From positions 3,038,001-3,102,000 of the forward strand of contig NZ_CP038469.1 of the NCBI RefSeq assembly GCF_004684345.1: a stretch of 64,000 nucleotides of DNA, in the 5' to 3' direction. The notes below the pieces were generated by a model. It did not search any database. It worked only from the letters and a program-made list of their open reading frames with translations, and had not been told where the DNA came from. The position numbers and the translations under genes are program-made. Source of the DNA: Citrobacter tructae (GTDB taxonomy: Bacteria; Pseudomonadota; Gammaproteobacteria; Enterobacterales; Enterobacteriaceae). Shown here piece by piece: positions 1 through 9,845 of the stretch (position 1 is the first letter of the stretch; the number at the start of each line of letters is the position of its first letter).

Positions 1-1753
<1,753 letters not shown>

Positions 1754-1855
1754 CCATAACCGTGAAATACCCGATGGCGCACAGCTATCGGGCCTACAAA
1801 TCTGACCCTACCCTCTCTTCACCGGGAGGGAAATATAAAAACCTCCCCCAAAGGA

Positions 1856-1956
1856 TTTCGCGTTACAGGAAGGCGGCAAGCAAGCATATCCCCAAGAGCA
1901 TAGTTCACTATGTGACTGGGGTAGGCGAGTGCGGCCAACGAACCTGTAGCGCGAAA
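1856..1956. repeat. Intergenic inverted-repeat element, copy 1 (acs-yjcH)
   Basis: About 100 bp with long terminal inverted repeats (TTTCGCGTTACAGG at 1856-1869 against CCTGTAGCGCGAAA at 1943-1956). An internal hairpin at 1890-1921 has CCCC/GGGG outer arms and CATAG/CTATG inner arms. It shares the cores GGCGGCAAG, GAGC and GTGACTGGGG with copies near 12.6 and 46.4 kb. It lies in the untranslated gap of the acs-yjcH-actP operon and would fold in the mRNA. I see this as a dispersed enterobacterial intergenic repeat; I do not assign it a published name. Confidence 0.75.
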
Positions 1957-1986
1957 GACGCAGGGGGACCTCTGGAGAGCTCTGTG

Positions 1987-2301
1987 ATGAATGACAATAT
2001 TTATCAGCGGATAGAAGACAGTGCGCGTTTCAGGGAATTAGTTGAAAAAAGGCAACGGTTTGCCGCTGTTCTGTCCATCATCATGCTGGTGGTTTATATC
2101 AGCTTTATTTTACTGATTGCCTTTGCGCCTGGCTGGCTGGGAACACCGCTGCATGCGGGAACCAGCGTTACCCGAGGTATTCCGATTGGAGTGGGCGTGA
2201 TCCTTATCTCCTTCATCCTGACTGGGATCTATATCTGGCGGGCAAACGGTGAATTCGATCGTCTTAACAATGCAGTTCTGCACGAGGTTAAAGCATCATG
2301 A
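1987..2301 (+). CDS. yjcH: DUF485 inner-membrane protein YjcH
   Basis: A 104-residue protein of the DUF485 family with two hydrophobic segments (about residues 25-45 and 60-80), probably in the inner membrane. Length and sequence match E. coli YjcH from the start MNDNIYQRIED; the longer upstream open frame runs through the intergenic repeat and is not coding. It overlaps actP by 4 bases (ATGA), so translation is likely coupled. The family almost always precedes actP-type transporters; a helper role for the acetate permease is an inference from this context. Confidence 0.95.
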   Translation: MNDNIYQRIEDSARFRELVEKRQRFAAVLSIIMLVVYISFILLIAFAPGWLGTPLHAGTSVTRGIPIGVGVILISFILTGIYIWRANGEFDRLNNAVLHEVKAS

Positions 2302-3947
2302 AGAGAGTCCTGACGGCGCTTGCCGCCACGCTGCCCTTCGCCGCAAACGCGGCGGATGCTATTAGCGGTGCAGTCCAACGCCAGCCAACCAACTGGCAGG
2401 CGATTGTCATGTTCCTTATTTTCGTCATCTTTACGCTCGGCATTACCTACTGGGCGTCTAAGCGCGTGCGTTCGCGTAACGACTATTACACCGCTGGCGG
2501 CAACATCACCGGCTTCCAGAACGGGCTGGCGATCGCGGGCGACTATATGTCAGCGGCCTCGTTTCTGGGGATTTCTGCGCTGGTATTTACTTCCGGTTAT
2601 GACGGACTGATTTACTCGCTCGGCTTCCTGGTCGGCTGGCCGATTATCCTGTTCCTGATCGCCGAACGTCTGCGTAACCTCGGTCGTTATACCTTTGCCG
2701 ACGTCGCCTCTTACCGTCTGAAACAGGGTCCAATCCGTATTCTGTCGGCCTGCGGTTCGCTGGTGGTGGTTGCTCTGTACCTGATTGCCCAGATGGTCGG
2801 TGCCGGTAAGCTTATCCAGTTGCTGTTCGGTCTGAATTATCACATTGCCGTGGTGCTGGTTGGTGTACTGATGATGATGTACGTTCTGTTCGGCGGCATG
2901 CTGGCAACCACGTGGGTGCAAATCATCAAAGCCGTACTGTTGCTGTTCGGTGCCAGCTTTATGGCTTTCATGGTCATGAAACACGTTGGCTTCAGCTTCA
3001 ACAATCTGTTCACCGAAGCGATGGCGGTACACCCGAAAGGCTCCGCGATTATGAGCCCGGGCGGTCTGGTAAAAGATCCAATATCGGCGCTGTCGTTAGG
3101 CCTTGGATTGATGTTCGGTACGGCTGGTCTGCCGCATATTCTGATGCGTTTCTTCACGGTCAGCGATGCCCGCGAAGCGCGTAAGAGCGTGTTCTACGCC
3201 ACCGGCTTTATGGGTTATTTCTACATCCTGACCTTTATCATCGGCTTTGGCGCGATCATGCTGGTGGGTGCGAACCCGGCGTACAAAGATGCGGCTGGCG
3301 CGCTGATCGGCGGTAACAACATGGCTGCGGTGCATCTGGCCAACGCGGTGGGCGGTAACCTGTTCCTCGGCTTTATCTCGGCAGTGGCATTCGCCACCAT
3401 TCTGGCGGTTGTTGCCGGTCTGACGTTGGCGGGTGCTTCAGCGGTATCTCACGACCTGTACGCTAACGTGTTCCGTAAAGGCGCAACCGAGCGTGAAGAA
3501 CTGAAAGTCTCGAAAATCACCGTGCTGGTGCTGGGCGTCATTGCCATCCTGCTCGGCGTGATGTTTGAAAACCAGAACATCGCCTTCATGGTGGGCCTGG
3601 CGTTTGCCATCGCGGCAAGCTGCAACTTCCCGATCATCCTGCTTTCCATGTACTGGTCGCGTCTGACCACGCGTGGCGCAATGCTGGGTGGCTGGTTAGG
3701 TCTGATAACAGCGGTGGTATTGATGGTGCTTGGCCCAACGATTTGGGTGCAAATCCTCGGTCACGAAAAAGCCATTTTCCCGTATGAATACCCGGCACTG
3801 TTCTCCATCAGCGTGGCGTTCCTCGGTATCTGGTTCTTCTCTGCCACCGATAATTCCGCAGAAGGTAACCGCGAACGTGAGCAATTCCGTGCTCAGTTCA
3901 TCCGTTCCCAAACCGGGTACGGCGTAGAACAAGGTCGCGCGCACTAA
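2298..3947 (+). CDS. actP: Acetate/glycolate:cation symporter ActP
   Basis: Sodium:solute symporter family permease that imports acetate and glycolate. The 549-residue protein begins with a cleavable-looking hydrophobic N terminus (MKRVLTALAATLPFAANA) followed by about 13 membrane segments. The conserved family stretch NGLAIAGDYMSAASFLG is near 2520-2580. Length equals the E. coli protein. It is the last gene of acs-yjcH-actP and overlaps yjcH by 4 bases. In E. coli the operon is driven upstream of acs by CRP and sigma-70/sigma-S; that promoter is outside the window. Confidence 0.97.
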   Translation: MKRVLTALAATLPFAANAADAISGAVQRQPTNWQAIVMFLIFVIFTLGITYWASKRVRSRNDYYTAGGNITGFQNGLAIAGDYMSAASFLGISALVFTSGYDGLIYSLGFLVGWPIILFLIAERLRNLGRYTFADVASYRLKQGPIRILSACGSLVVVALYLIAQMVGAGKLIQLLFGLNYHIAVVLVGVLMMMYVLFGGMLATTWVQIIKAVLLLFGASFMAFMVMKHVGFSFNNLFTEAMAVHPKGSAIMSPGGLVKDPISALSLGLGLMFGTAGLPHILMRFFTVSDAREARKSVFYATGFMGYFYILTFIIGFGAIMLVGANPAYKDAAGALIGGNNMAAVHLANAVGGNLFLGFISAVAFATILAVVAGLTLAGASAVSHDLYANVFRKGATEREELKVSKITVLVLGVIAILLGVMFENQNIAFMVGLAFAIAASCNFPIILLSMYWSRLTTRGAMLGGWLGLITAVVLMVLGPTIWVQILGHEKAIFPYEYPALFSISVAFLGIWFFSATDNSAEGNREREQFRAQFIRSQTGYGVEQGRAH

Positions 3948-3957
3948 CCTCCCTTTC

Positions 3958-3990
3958 CCTCCGGCTCTCGGGCCGGAGGAACCATCTTTT
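3958..3990 (+). terminator. Terminator after actP
   Basis: A GC-rich hairpin, CCTCCGGC (3958-3965) paired with GCCGGAGG (3972-3979), is followed by a short T-rich run ending at 3990. It lies between the convergent ends of actP and the LrgB-like gene. The T tract favours termination of the plus-strand transcript. Confidence 0.7.
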
Positions 3991-3991
3991 C

Positions 3992-4681
3992 TCAGAACAT
4001 CACTCTCGCGACCAGCGGTGCCACCAGCACCATCACCACGCCGGAAAGCATCATCACCAGGCTGGCAATCACCCCTTCCTGCTGACCGAGTTCATAAGAA
4101 CGTGCAGTGCCCGCGCCGTGCGACGCCGCACCAAATCCGGCCCCTTTCGCCATGCCTTCGCGGATTGAAAGACGCAAAAATAGCATGTCGCCAACCGCCA
4201 TTCCGAACACGCCAGTGATCACCACAAACAACGCCACCAGATCTGGCTGCCCGCCCAGCGGTTCTGCCGCCGCCAGCGCAAATGGCGTGGTCACGGAGCG
4301 CACCGCCAGGCTACGTTGGATCTCATCGGGCAACATCAATAAGCGAGCCAGCCAAACCGAACTGGTGACAGCCACCAGTGTTGCCGTGACCACACCTGCC
4401 GTCAGCGACATCCAGTGGCGCTTAATCACCGCGAGGTTATCGTAAACCGGCACGGCAAACGCAATGGTCGCCGGCCCTAGTAGCCACATCAGCCAGTGCG
4501 ATTCACCAATATAGTTTTGCCAGGAGATATGCCCGAACACCAGCATCAACACCAGCAACGCTGGCGTGAGGACCAGCGGCATCAGCGGTAATTTGCGAAA
4601 ACGGCGATACAAACGCTTGTTGGCAAAATAGATGCCCAACGTAATTACCAGACACAGCACGCTTAACTGGAAATTACTCAC
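3992..4681 (-). CDS. LrgB/CidB-family membrane protein
   Basis: A 229-residue membrane protein of the LrgB family (relatives: E. coli YohK, staphylococcal CidB/LrgB, plastid PLGG1). Hydrophobic segments span almost the whole length, and the family signatures RSVTTPFAL and the C-terminal GAASHGAGTARSYELG block are visible. Family members act with a small LrgA partner in murein hydrolase control, or in export of small organic acids such as pyruvate or glycolate. It overlaps the upstream lrgA-like gene by 8 bases, so the pair is one operon. The substrate cannot be read from sequence; the place beside acetate uptake genes suggests overflow-metabolism control. E. coli K-12 lacks these genes here. 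Confidence 0.88.
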   Translation of the reverse strand: MSNFQLSVLCLVITLGIYFANKRLYRRFRKLPLMPLVLTPALLVLMLVFGHISWQNYIGESHWLMWLLGPATIAFAVPVYDNLAVIKRHWMSLTAGVVTATLVAVTSSVWLARLLMLPDEIQRSLAVRSVTTPFALAAAEPLGGQPDLVALFVVITGVFGMAVGDMLFLRLSIREGMAKGAGFGAASHGAGTARSYELGQQEGVIASLVMMLSGVVMVLVAPLVARVMF

Positions 4682-5168
4682 GGTTTAACCTGCTCATTTC
4701 ATAGCGATACACTTTATCGACCACCCACGCCGTTGCGCCGAGCACCATAAGCGTACTGATCGCAATAACAGCAAAAATACGCCAGCCATCGACCAGCAGC
4801 AGGTGCGTATAATTAACCACTGCGACCACCGCCGGGACAAAAAACAGCAGCATTTCAGCCAACAGCCAGCGGGCGCCTGCGCGTATCCAGCTAAGTGGGA
4901 TCACCCGGCACACAATCAGCGCCAACATCAGTACCATCCCGACCAGGTTGGCGGGGAGTGGCAGATGCAGCCAAGAGACAAGATATTGGGCAAAAACAAA
5001 TAAACCTGCGTACAACAGAACCTGAACGGGGATCTGGAGTCGATGAATAACGGCAGGCGTCACGCGGCTTATCGCCACAGCCATAAGGGAGTGTCCGTAA
5101 AAAATAGAGAGCGCCAGTATAGAGACCCACCTCCCTGGACTGAAATGAATTAAACTCATTGCAGGCAT
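4674..5168 (-). CDS. CidA/LrgA-family membrane protein
   Basis: A 164-residue protein (155 if the second ATG at 5159 is used; neither has a strong ribosome site) with about four hydrophobic segments. The central stretch LPANLVGMVLMLALI, followed by AEMLLFFVPAVVAVV, fits the LrgA/CidA family (holin-like proteins; E. coli YohJ is a relative), with an extended N terminus. It precedes and overlaps the LrgB-type gene. It is divergent from the LysR gene with only about 15 bases between starts, so promoters overlap and LysR control is likely. Whether it is holin-like or a transporter subunit is not decidable here. Confidence 0.82.
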   Translation of the reverse strand: MPAMSLIHFSPGRWVSILALSIFYGHSLMAVAISRVTPAVIHRLQIPVQVLLYAGLFVFAQYLVSWLHLPLPANLVGMVLMLALIVCRVIPLSWIRAGARWLLAEMLLFFVPAVVAVVNYTHLLLVDGWRIFAVIAISTLMVLGATAWVVDKVYRYEMSRLNRE

Positions 5169-5185
5169 AGTCTTAAGGAATAATG

Positions 5186-6076
5186 ATGGATATCAGAACA
5201 CTGCGATATTTTGTTGAAGTGGTTCGCCAGCAGAGTTTTACCCGCGCGGCGGAGAAGCTCTTTGTCACTCAGCCCACTATCAGCAAAATGTTGAAGAACC
5301 TTGAAGACGAGCTGAACTGTACGCTGTTAATTCGTGACGGGCGGCGATTGTTGTTGACCGACACCGGGCGAATCGTCTTCGAGCGCGGCCTGGCGATCCT
5401 CGCCGAATTTCGCCAGCTTGAAGCGGAACTCAGCGATATTAACCATCTCAATAAAGGGATCTTGCGTCTCGGTATTCCCCCGATGGTCGGCATGTTAATG
5501 GCCGGTCCCATCAGCCTGTTTCGCCAGCGCTATCCCGGGGTTGAGCTGAAAATAGCAGAATTTGGCGGCTTAACCGTCCAACAGGCGGTGATGAACGGCG
5601 ATCTGGATGTGGCAATGACGGCGCTGCCAGTTGAAGAAGATAGCGGGCTGGCGACGTTACCACTTTTCAGCCATCCGCTCTGTGTGCTGGTGCCGCGCTC
5701 CGGCCAGTGGACAACGTGTGATTCCATTTCCCCCGAGGCGCTGGCGGAGCACCCGCTGCTGATCTACAACGAAGATTTTGCCCTGAGCCGTCAGCTACTG
5801 GAATTGTTTAGCCAGCACAACGTCAAGCCACGCATTGCAGTACGCAGCGGGCAGTGGGATTTCCTGGCCGCTATGGTACAAGCCGGGGTCGGGATCGCCA
5901 TTTTACCGGAACCGATTTGCCAAAAGCTGGATAAGCAGACGCTGCGCTGGATCCCACTGGAGAGTCATTTACGTTGGCAGTTGGGCATGATTTGGCGCGA
6001 AGGTGTTTATCTTTCTCACAGCGCCCAGGCGTGGCTCAAATGCTGCGAAGGTTTTTGGTTAACCCAGGAGTCGTAA
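5186..6076 (+). CDS. LysR-family regulator, CidR-like
   Basis: A 296-residue LysR-type regulator. The winged helix-turn-helix at residues 1-60 contains FTRAAEKLFVTQPTISKMLKNLE, followed by a periplasmic-binding-like effector domain. The start at 5186 is preferred over 5183 because the AAGGAA ribosome site lies 5 bases upstream. It is divergent from the lrgA/lrgB-like pair. This arrangement is like CidR, the LysR regulator next to cidAB in Gram-positive bacteria, which responds to acetate metabolism (established for that family). Acetate or pyruvate sensing here is an inference, supported by actP next door. Confidence 0.88.
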   Translation: MDIRTLRYFVEVVRQQSFTRAAEKLFVTQPTISKMLKNLEDELNCTLLIRDGRRLLLTDTGRIVFERGLAILAEFRQLEAELSDINHLNKGILRLGIPPMVGMLMAGPISLFRQRYPGVELKIAEFGGLTVQQAVMNGDLDVAMTALPVEEDSGLATLPLFSHPLCVLVPRSGQWTTCDSISPEALAEHPLLIYNEDFALSRQLLELFSQHNVKPRIAVRSGQWDFLAAMVQAGVGIAILPEPICQKLDKQTLRWIPLESHLRWQLGMIWREGVYLSHSAQAWLKCCEGFWLTQES

Positions 6077-6079
6077 ATT

Positions 6080-6110
6080 GCCGGATGGCGGTGTGTAACC
6101 GCCATCCGGC
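6080..6110. repeat. REP palindrome
   Basis: GCCGGATGGCGG and CCGCCATCCGGC form a near-perfect palindrome between the convergent ends of the LysR gene and yjcE, typical of enterobacterial REP units at gene ends. Confidence 0.85.
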
Positions 6111-6117
6111 CTGCAGT

Positions 6118-7764
6118 TTATTGATTCTCTATCAACAGCGCTTCCAGCAAATCCAGATCGTGCAGCAGTTTCTGCAGCGTTTCATTACTGATTTCACGCG
6201 TGGCGCGCAGGTGATAAAGCTCTGCGCGCTCTGAACGCAGCGCGGCCAGACGAAAACGCCGTTCGAGGTTTTCTTCCTGCATGGAGCTTTCTACGTCGTT
6301 TCGCCCATCGGCACGACGACGTAGATTACCAATCACCCGCGAACTCACCTCGGTCAGTAGCTGATTATCAATATTCTCTTCGCTATCCGCAGCCAGACGC
6401 TCTTCCATTTTCTGGATGGCAACAATCGCCACTTCCGCCGTCGCGGCGCGGGCAATACGTATCTCTTTTTGCTGCTGTGAGTGATCCGCCACTTCCAGAT
6501 GCTGCAGCAGAATCGGCAGCATCACCACGCCAACAAACAGCGAGAACAGGATCACACCGGCGGCGAGGAAGATCAGTTCATAACGTGCCGGGAAGCCGCT
6601 GCCGTCCGGCAACAATAGCGGTATAGAGAGCACACCGGCCAGGGTGATAGCCCCACGCACGCCAGCAAAGGATGCGATCAGGATTTCACGCGTGGTCCAG
6701 GAGCCAAACTCCATTGGCTTTTTCTTCAGAAAACGCATGCTGAAGTTTTTCATGGTCCACAGCCAGCCAAAACGCACCAGCATCAGCGCCACGTAAATCA
6801 ACACGATATCGGTAAACAGCATCCAGATTTCGACATTCGGATCGGCTTCTGCTGCCGCCAGTGAAGACTCCAGAATCCCCGGTAACTGTAGCCCTAACAG
6901 CAGGAAGACCATGCCGTTAAACACGAACTCAAGCATTGCCCAGGTGCTGTTCGCACGTAAGCGCATCGCCAACGGCGCGCGGCGCATCACGCCGGAACGG
7001 GTGATTGTCATCCCCGCAGCCACCGCCGCGAGGATCCCGGAAACACCAATATGTTCCGCAATCAGATATGAGGCAAACGGTAGCAGGAACAGCAGGACAA
7101 TTTGTGTCGCAGGTTCGTCACCGCCCCAGCGGCTGAGAAAGCGCAGAGAGCGGCCATAAAGCCAGCTGACCACAAAACCCGCCAGGATACCGCCAATCGC
7201 CACCTTGAAAAATTCAACCGTCGCTCCGCCGACGGTAAACACCATCGTGCCCATCGCCACGGCGACAGCAAACTTGAGTGAAACCAGGCCAGAGGCGTCG
7301 TTCATCAACGCTTCGCCCTGCAGGATACCCATGATTTTCTTCGGTATGCGTCCTTCGCCGACGATGCCGGAAAGCGCAACGGCATCGGTGGGTGACAGCA
7401 CGGCAGCCAGCGCAAAAGCCGGGATCAGCGGAATCCCCGGCACCAGCCAGTAAATCATAAAGCCAATTCCGACCACCGTGACCAGCACGAGCGCCAGCGC
7501 AAGGCCGAAAATCTCTCGCCCGTGCTCAAGAAATTCACGCGTTGGCGTCTTCCAGCCATCGGCAAACAATAGCGGCGGGATGAACAGAACCAGAAACAGT
7601 TCGGGGTCGAATTCCACATGCAAACCAAACGTCGGCCACGCCAGCAAGGCGCCGATGGCGATCTGCATAAGGGGTAAAGGGACTTGGAAGGGCAATACAC
7701 GAGTAAATACCCCCGACAGCGAGACCACAAGGGTCATGATGAGTATGGTAAAAAAGATTTCCAT
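6118..7764 (-). CDS. yjcE: Putative CPA1 Na+/H+ antiporter YjcE
   Basis: A 548-residue cation:proton antiporter-1 protein with about a dozen membrane segments, followed by a charged cytosolic C-terminal tail of about 130 residues. Core motifs include SPTDAVALSGI and NDASGLVSLKFA (the ND motif carries the ion-binding aspartate of CPA1 exchangers). The start MEIFFTIL at 7764 follows an AGGGAA site and matches E. coli YjcE; the longer open frame starting at 7893 is not supported. The gene is monocistronic between a REP and ghxP. Ion specificity has not been settled by sequence. Confidence 0.95.
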   Translation of the reverse strand: MEIFFTILIMTLVVSLSGVFTRVLPFQVPLPLMQIAIGALLAWPTFGLHVEFDPELFLVLFIPPLLFADGWKTPTREFLEHGREIFGLALALVLVTVVGIGFMIYWLVPGIPLIPAFALAAVLSPTDAVALSGIVGEGRIPKKIMGILQGEALMNDASGLVSLKFAVAVAMGTMVFTVGGATVEFFKVAIGGILAGFVVSWLYGRSLRFLSRWGGDEPATQIVLLFLLPFASYLIAEHIGVSGILAAVAAGMTITRSGVMRRAPLAMRLRANSTWAMLEFVFNGMVFLLLGLQLPGILESSLAAAEADPNVEIWMLFTDIVLIYVALMLVRFGWLWTMKNFSMRFLKKKPMEFGSWTTREILIASFAGVRGAITLAGVLSIPLLLPDGSGFPARYELIFLAAGVILFSLFVGVVMLPILLQHLEVADHSQQQKEIRIARAATAEVAIVAIQKMEERLAADSEENIDNQLLTEVSSRVIGNLRRRADGRNDVESSMQEENLERRFRLAALRSERAELYHLRATREISNETLQKLLHDLDLLEALLIENQ

Positions 7765-7866
7765 GCGTTCCCTGTTTGCGATGTTTCTTATGATATGTGA
7801 CAAGAGGCGTCGTGCCTCAATTCTATCTTCTTCAGAGTAACGCAAAAGACAACGGGATGTGTTCCG

Positions 7867-7900
7867 AAAATAAAAACGGGCGGCAAAAGCCACCCGTATT
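7867..7900 (-). terminator. Terminator after ghxP
   Basis: Read on the minus strand, ACGGGTGG and CCGCCCGT form a hairpin followed by TTTTATTTT, just downstream of the ghxP stop at 7923. Confidence 0.8.
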
Positions 7901-7922
7901 TAGGATCGTCATCGAATAAAAA

Positions 7923-9272
7923 TCAGATTGCCCAGCCGCCTGCATAGAAGGCTACCAGCGCGATGGAAATGACCACGGTACCGATGTTCAGTTTGCGCCA
8001 TTCACCGGAAACAATACGTCCAATTACCAGGGTAGCAAAGCCGATCATAATGCCGGTCACGATGTTACAGGTCAGCACGATAAACACGGCAGTCACCAGA
8101 CCCGCCATCGCGTCCACAAAGTCTGCGAAGTCAATTTTCGCCACGTTGCTCAGCATCAGCAAACCGACATACATCAGCGCAGGTGCGGTTGCGTAGGCAG
8201 GAACCAGATAAGAGAGCGGAGAGAGGAACAGGATCAGTAGGAACAGAACGCCGACGGTAATCGCCGTCAGACCGGTTTTACCGCCCGCTGCCGTACCCGC
8301 TGCAGACTCAATGTATACCGCTGCAGGTGCTGCGCCCACCAGACCAGAGAACACGCTGCTCAGGGAGTCGGTGGTCAGCGCTTTGCCGCCATCAATAATC
8401 TGTCCGTCTTTGTCCAGCAGGTTCGCCTGCCCAGCCACGGCACGTATCGTTCCGGTCGCATCGAAGACAGCGGTCATTACCAGCGCCAGCACGCTCGGCA
8501 GAACGATAGGATTCAGTGCGCCCATAATATCCAGGCTGCCAATCAGAGAATTACCTTCCGCATCGCTCAGAGAAGGCATGGCAAAAATACCGGAAAAATG
8601 CACGGCAGGATCGAAAATCAGGCCAACGACGGAAATACCGATAATGGTCAGCAGGATACCGCCCGGTACTTTCAGTTTTTCGAGGCCGATAATGACCGCC
8701 AGGCCAATCAGCGACATAATCACCGGGAAGGTATCGAAGTCCCCCAAAGCAACCGGCAGGCCGTCCAGCGGGTTCTTAATCACCAGACCAACGCCGTTTG
8801 CCGCAATCAGCAGCAGGAACAGACCAATACCGATCCCCGTGCCGTGCGCAACGCCCTGCGGCAGGTTGCGCAGGATCCAGCTACGGATACCGGTCGCGGA
8901 AATAATGGTAAACAGGACGCCCATCAGGAACACCGCACCCAGCGCAACAGGCACGCTAATATGCTGTCCCAGCACCAGGCTAAATGCGGTAAACGCCGTC
9001 AGAGAGATAGCACAACCAATCGCCAGCGGCAGGTTGGCCCACAGGCCCATCACAATAGAACCCACACCGGCTACCAGGCAGGTCGCTACGAATACTGCCG
9101 CAGGTGGGAATCCGGCTTTACCCAGCATCCCTGGAACCACGATAACGGAGTAAACCATTGCCAGGAACGTCGTTAATCCGGCAACGACTTCCTGACGGAC
9201 GGTACTGCCACGGTGCGAAATTTTAAACCAAGCGTCGAGTGAACCGCCGGTACGCGCTGAAGGCGTAGACAT
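7923..9272 (-). CDS. ghxP: Guanine/hypoxanthine permease GhxP
   Basis: A 449-residue NCS2/AzgA-type purine permease (formerly YjcD) that imports guanine and hypoxanthine with protons. It has about 12-14 membrane segments; family motifs such as GLTTFLAMVYSV near the N terminus and FDATGT in the middle are visible. The ATG at 9272 is chosen because AGGGGA lies about 9 bases upstream, whereas the ATG at 9281 would abut that site; the length then equals E. coli. Several PurR-box-like sequences lie upstream. Confidence 0.96.
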   Translation of the reverse strand: MSTPSARTGGSLDAWFKISHRGSTVRQEVVAGLTTFLAMVYSVIVVPGMLGKAGFPPAAVFVATCLVAGVGSIVMGLWANLPLAIGCAISLTAFTAFSLVLGQHISVPVALGAVFLMGVLFTIISATGIRSWILRNLPQGVAHGTGIGIGLFLLLIAANGVGLVIKNPLDGLPVALGDFDTFPVIMSLIGLAVIIGLEKLKVPGGILLTIIGISVVGLIFDPAVHFSGIFAMPSLSDAEGNSLIGSLDIMGALNPIVLPSVLALVMTAVFDATGTIRAVAGQANLLDKDGQIIDGGKALTTDSLSSVFSGLVGAAPAAVYIESAAGTAAGGKTGLTAITVGVLFLLILFLSPLSYLVPAYATAPALMYVGLLMLSNVAKIDFADFVDAMAGLVTAVFIVLTCNIVTGIMIGFATLVIGRIVSGEWRKLNIGTVVISIALVAFYAGGWAI

Positions 9273-9384
9273 AGAAAACATCCCCTGAGAGTTTATTTTT
9301 CGTCAATATGCGTGATGGACAATCCACTGCCTGCTAAACGTTTTCTCCATGTGCCAGCTTTGCGTCAAAAGGGGTGTCGCAAAA

Positions 9385-9400
9385 AAGCAAACGTTTAGCT
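9385..9400. promoter_or_regulatory. Candidate PurR operator upstream of ghxP
   Basis: AAGCAAACGTTTAGCT closely matches the PurR palindrome ACGCAAACGTTTGCGT. It is about 115 bases upstream of the ghxP start. Purine permease genes, ghxP among them in E. coli, are known PurR-regulon members; occupancy here is inferred. Confidence 0.6.
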
Positions 9401-9526
9401 CCGCGCATAAAAACGGGTGGTAAAAAAAAGCAAACGATTATCCTGCGATCATACGGCGATTTTCAACAGAACTTTGCCGCTTTTTATGCATTTCTTCTTA
9501 TAGCGCACAAGAAATAGCCAACCGAT

Positions 9527-9542
9527 GCGCAAACGTTATCGT
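9527..9542. promoter_or_regulatory. Second candidate PurR operator
   Basis: GCGCAAACGTTATCGT matches the PurR consensus at 13 of 16 positions. It lies about 255 bases upstream of ghxP and 160 bases upstream of the SraL start, so it may assist the closer box or be fortuitous. Confidence 0.35.
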
Positions 9543-9703
9543 TAATGCGCAATCCGGCAACACATTTCGCTATGTTATTGCAACATCCGCAATTATTTCA
9601 CGCGTAAAGTCGCACAGAAAAATGGGTGAAGATGCTGGGAAAATTTCGGCTAAAAAACCATCAATTGACTGGAAATTGTCCTGGTGTGGCTTACAATTAC
9701 TTT

Positions 9704-9844
9704 ATCAACACAAACCGGAACCTCCACTAAGTGCTCGATGAGGGGTGTTGATGTCGGGGGAAACCCTCCCGTGAACCAGCGGGATAGAGTGAAAGACAAA
9801 GACCGGAACCAAACTAAAGCGCCCTCTTGTGGCGCTTTAGTTTT
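9704..9844 (+). ncRNA. sraL: Small RNA SraL (RyjA)
   Basis: An approximately 140-nt RNA between ghxP and soxR, matching the E. coli/Salmonella SraL sequence from ATCAACAC through CCGGAACCTCC, GTCGGGGGAAACCCTCC and the 3' stem CTAAAGCGCC. A TACAAT -10 element at 9692-9697 places the start at about 9704. The 3' terminator hairpin overlaps the end of soxR on the other strand. SraL is a sigma-S-dependent Hfq/ProQ-associated sRNA that represses tig and protects rho mRNA in Salmonella (established knowledge). Confidence 0.9.
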
Positions 9845-9845
9845 A
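9812..9845 (+). terminator. SraL terminator overlapping the soxR stop
   Basis: CTAAAGCGCC and GGCGCTTTAG form a 10-bp stem with a TTTTA run. The run contains the last bases of the soxR stop codon on the opposite strand, so convergent transcripts overlap here. Confidence 0.9.

Larger units (their letters stand above)
9273..9703. other. Intergenic region upstream of ghxP
   Basis: A gap without a gene. It holds the ghxP promoter region with three GCAAACG-type sequences (two listed separately; a third at about 9430-9440 is GCAAACGATTA) and, at the right end, the promoter of the SraL small RNA. Open frames crossing it have no family resemblance. Confidence 0.6.
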
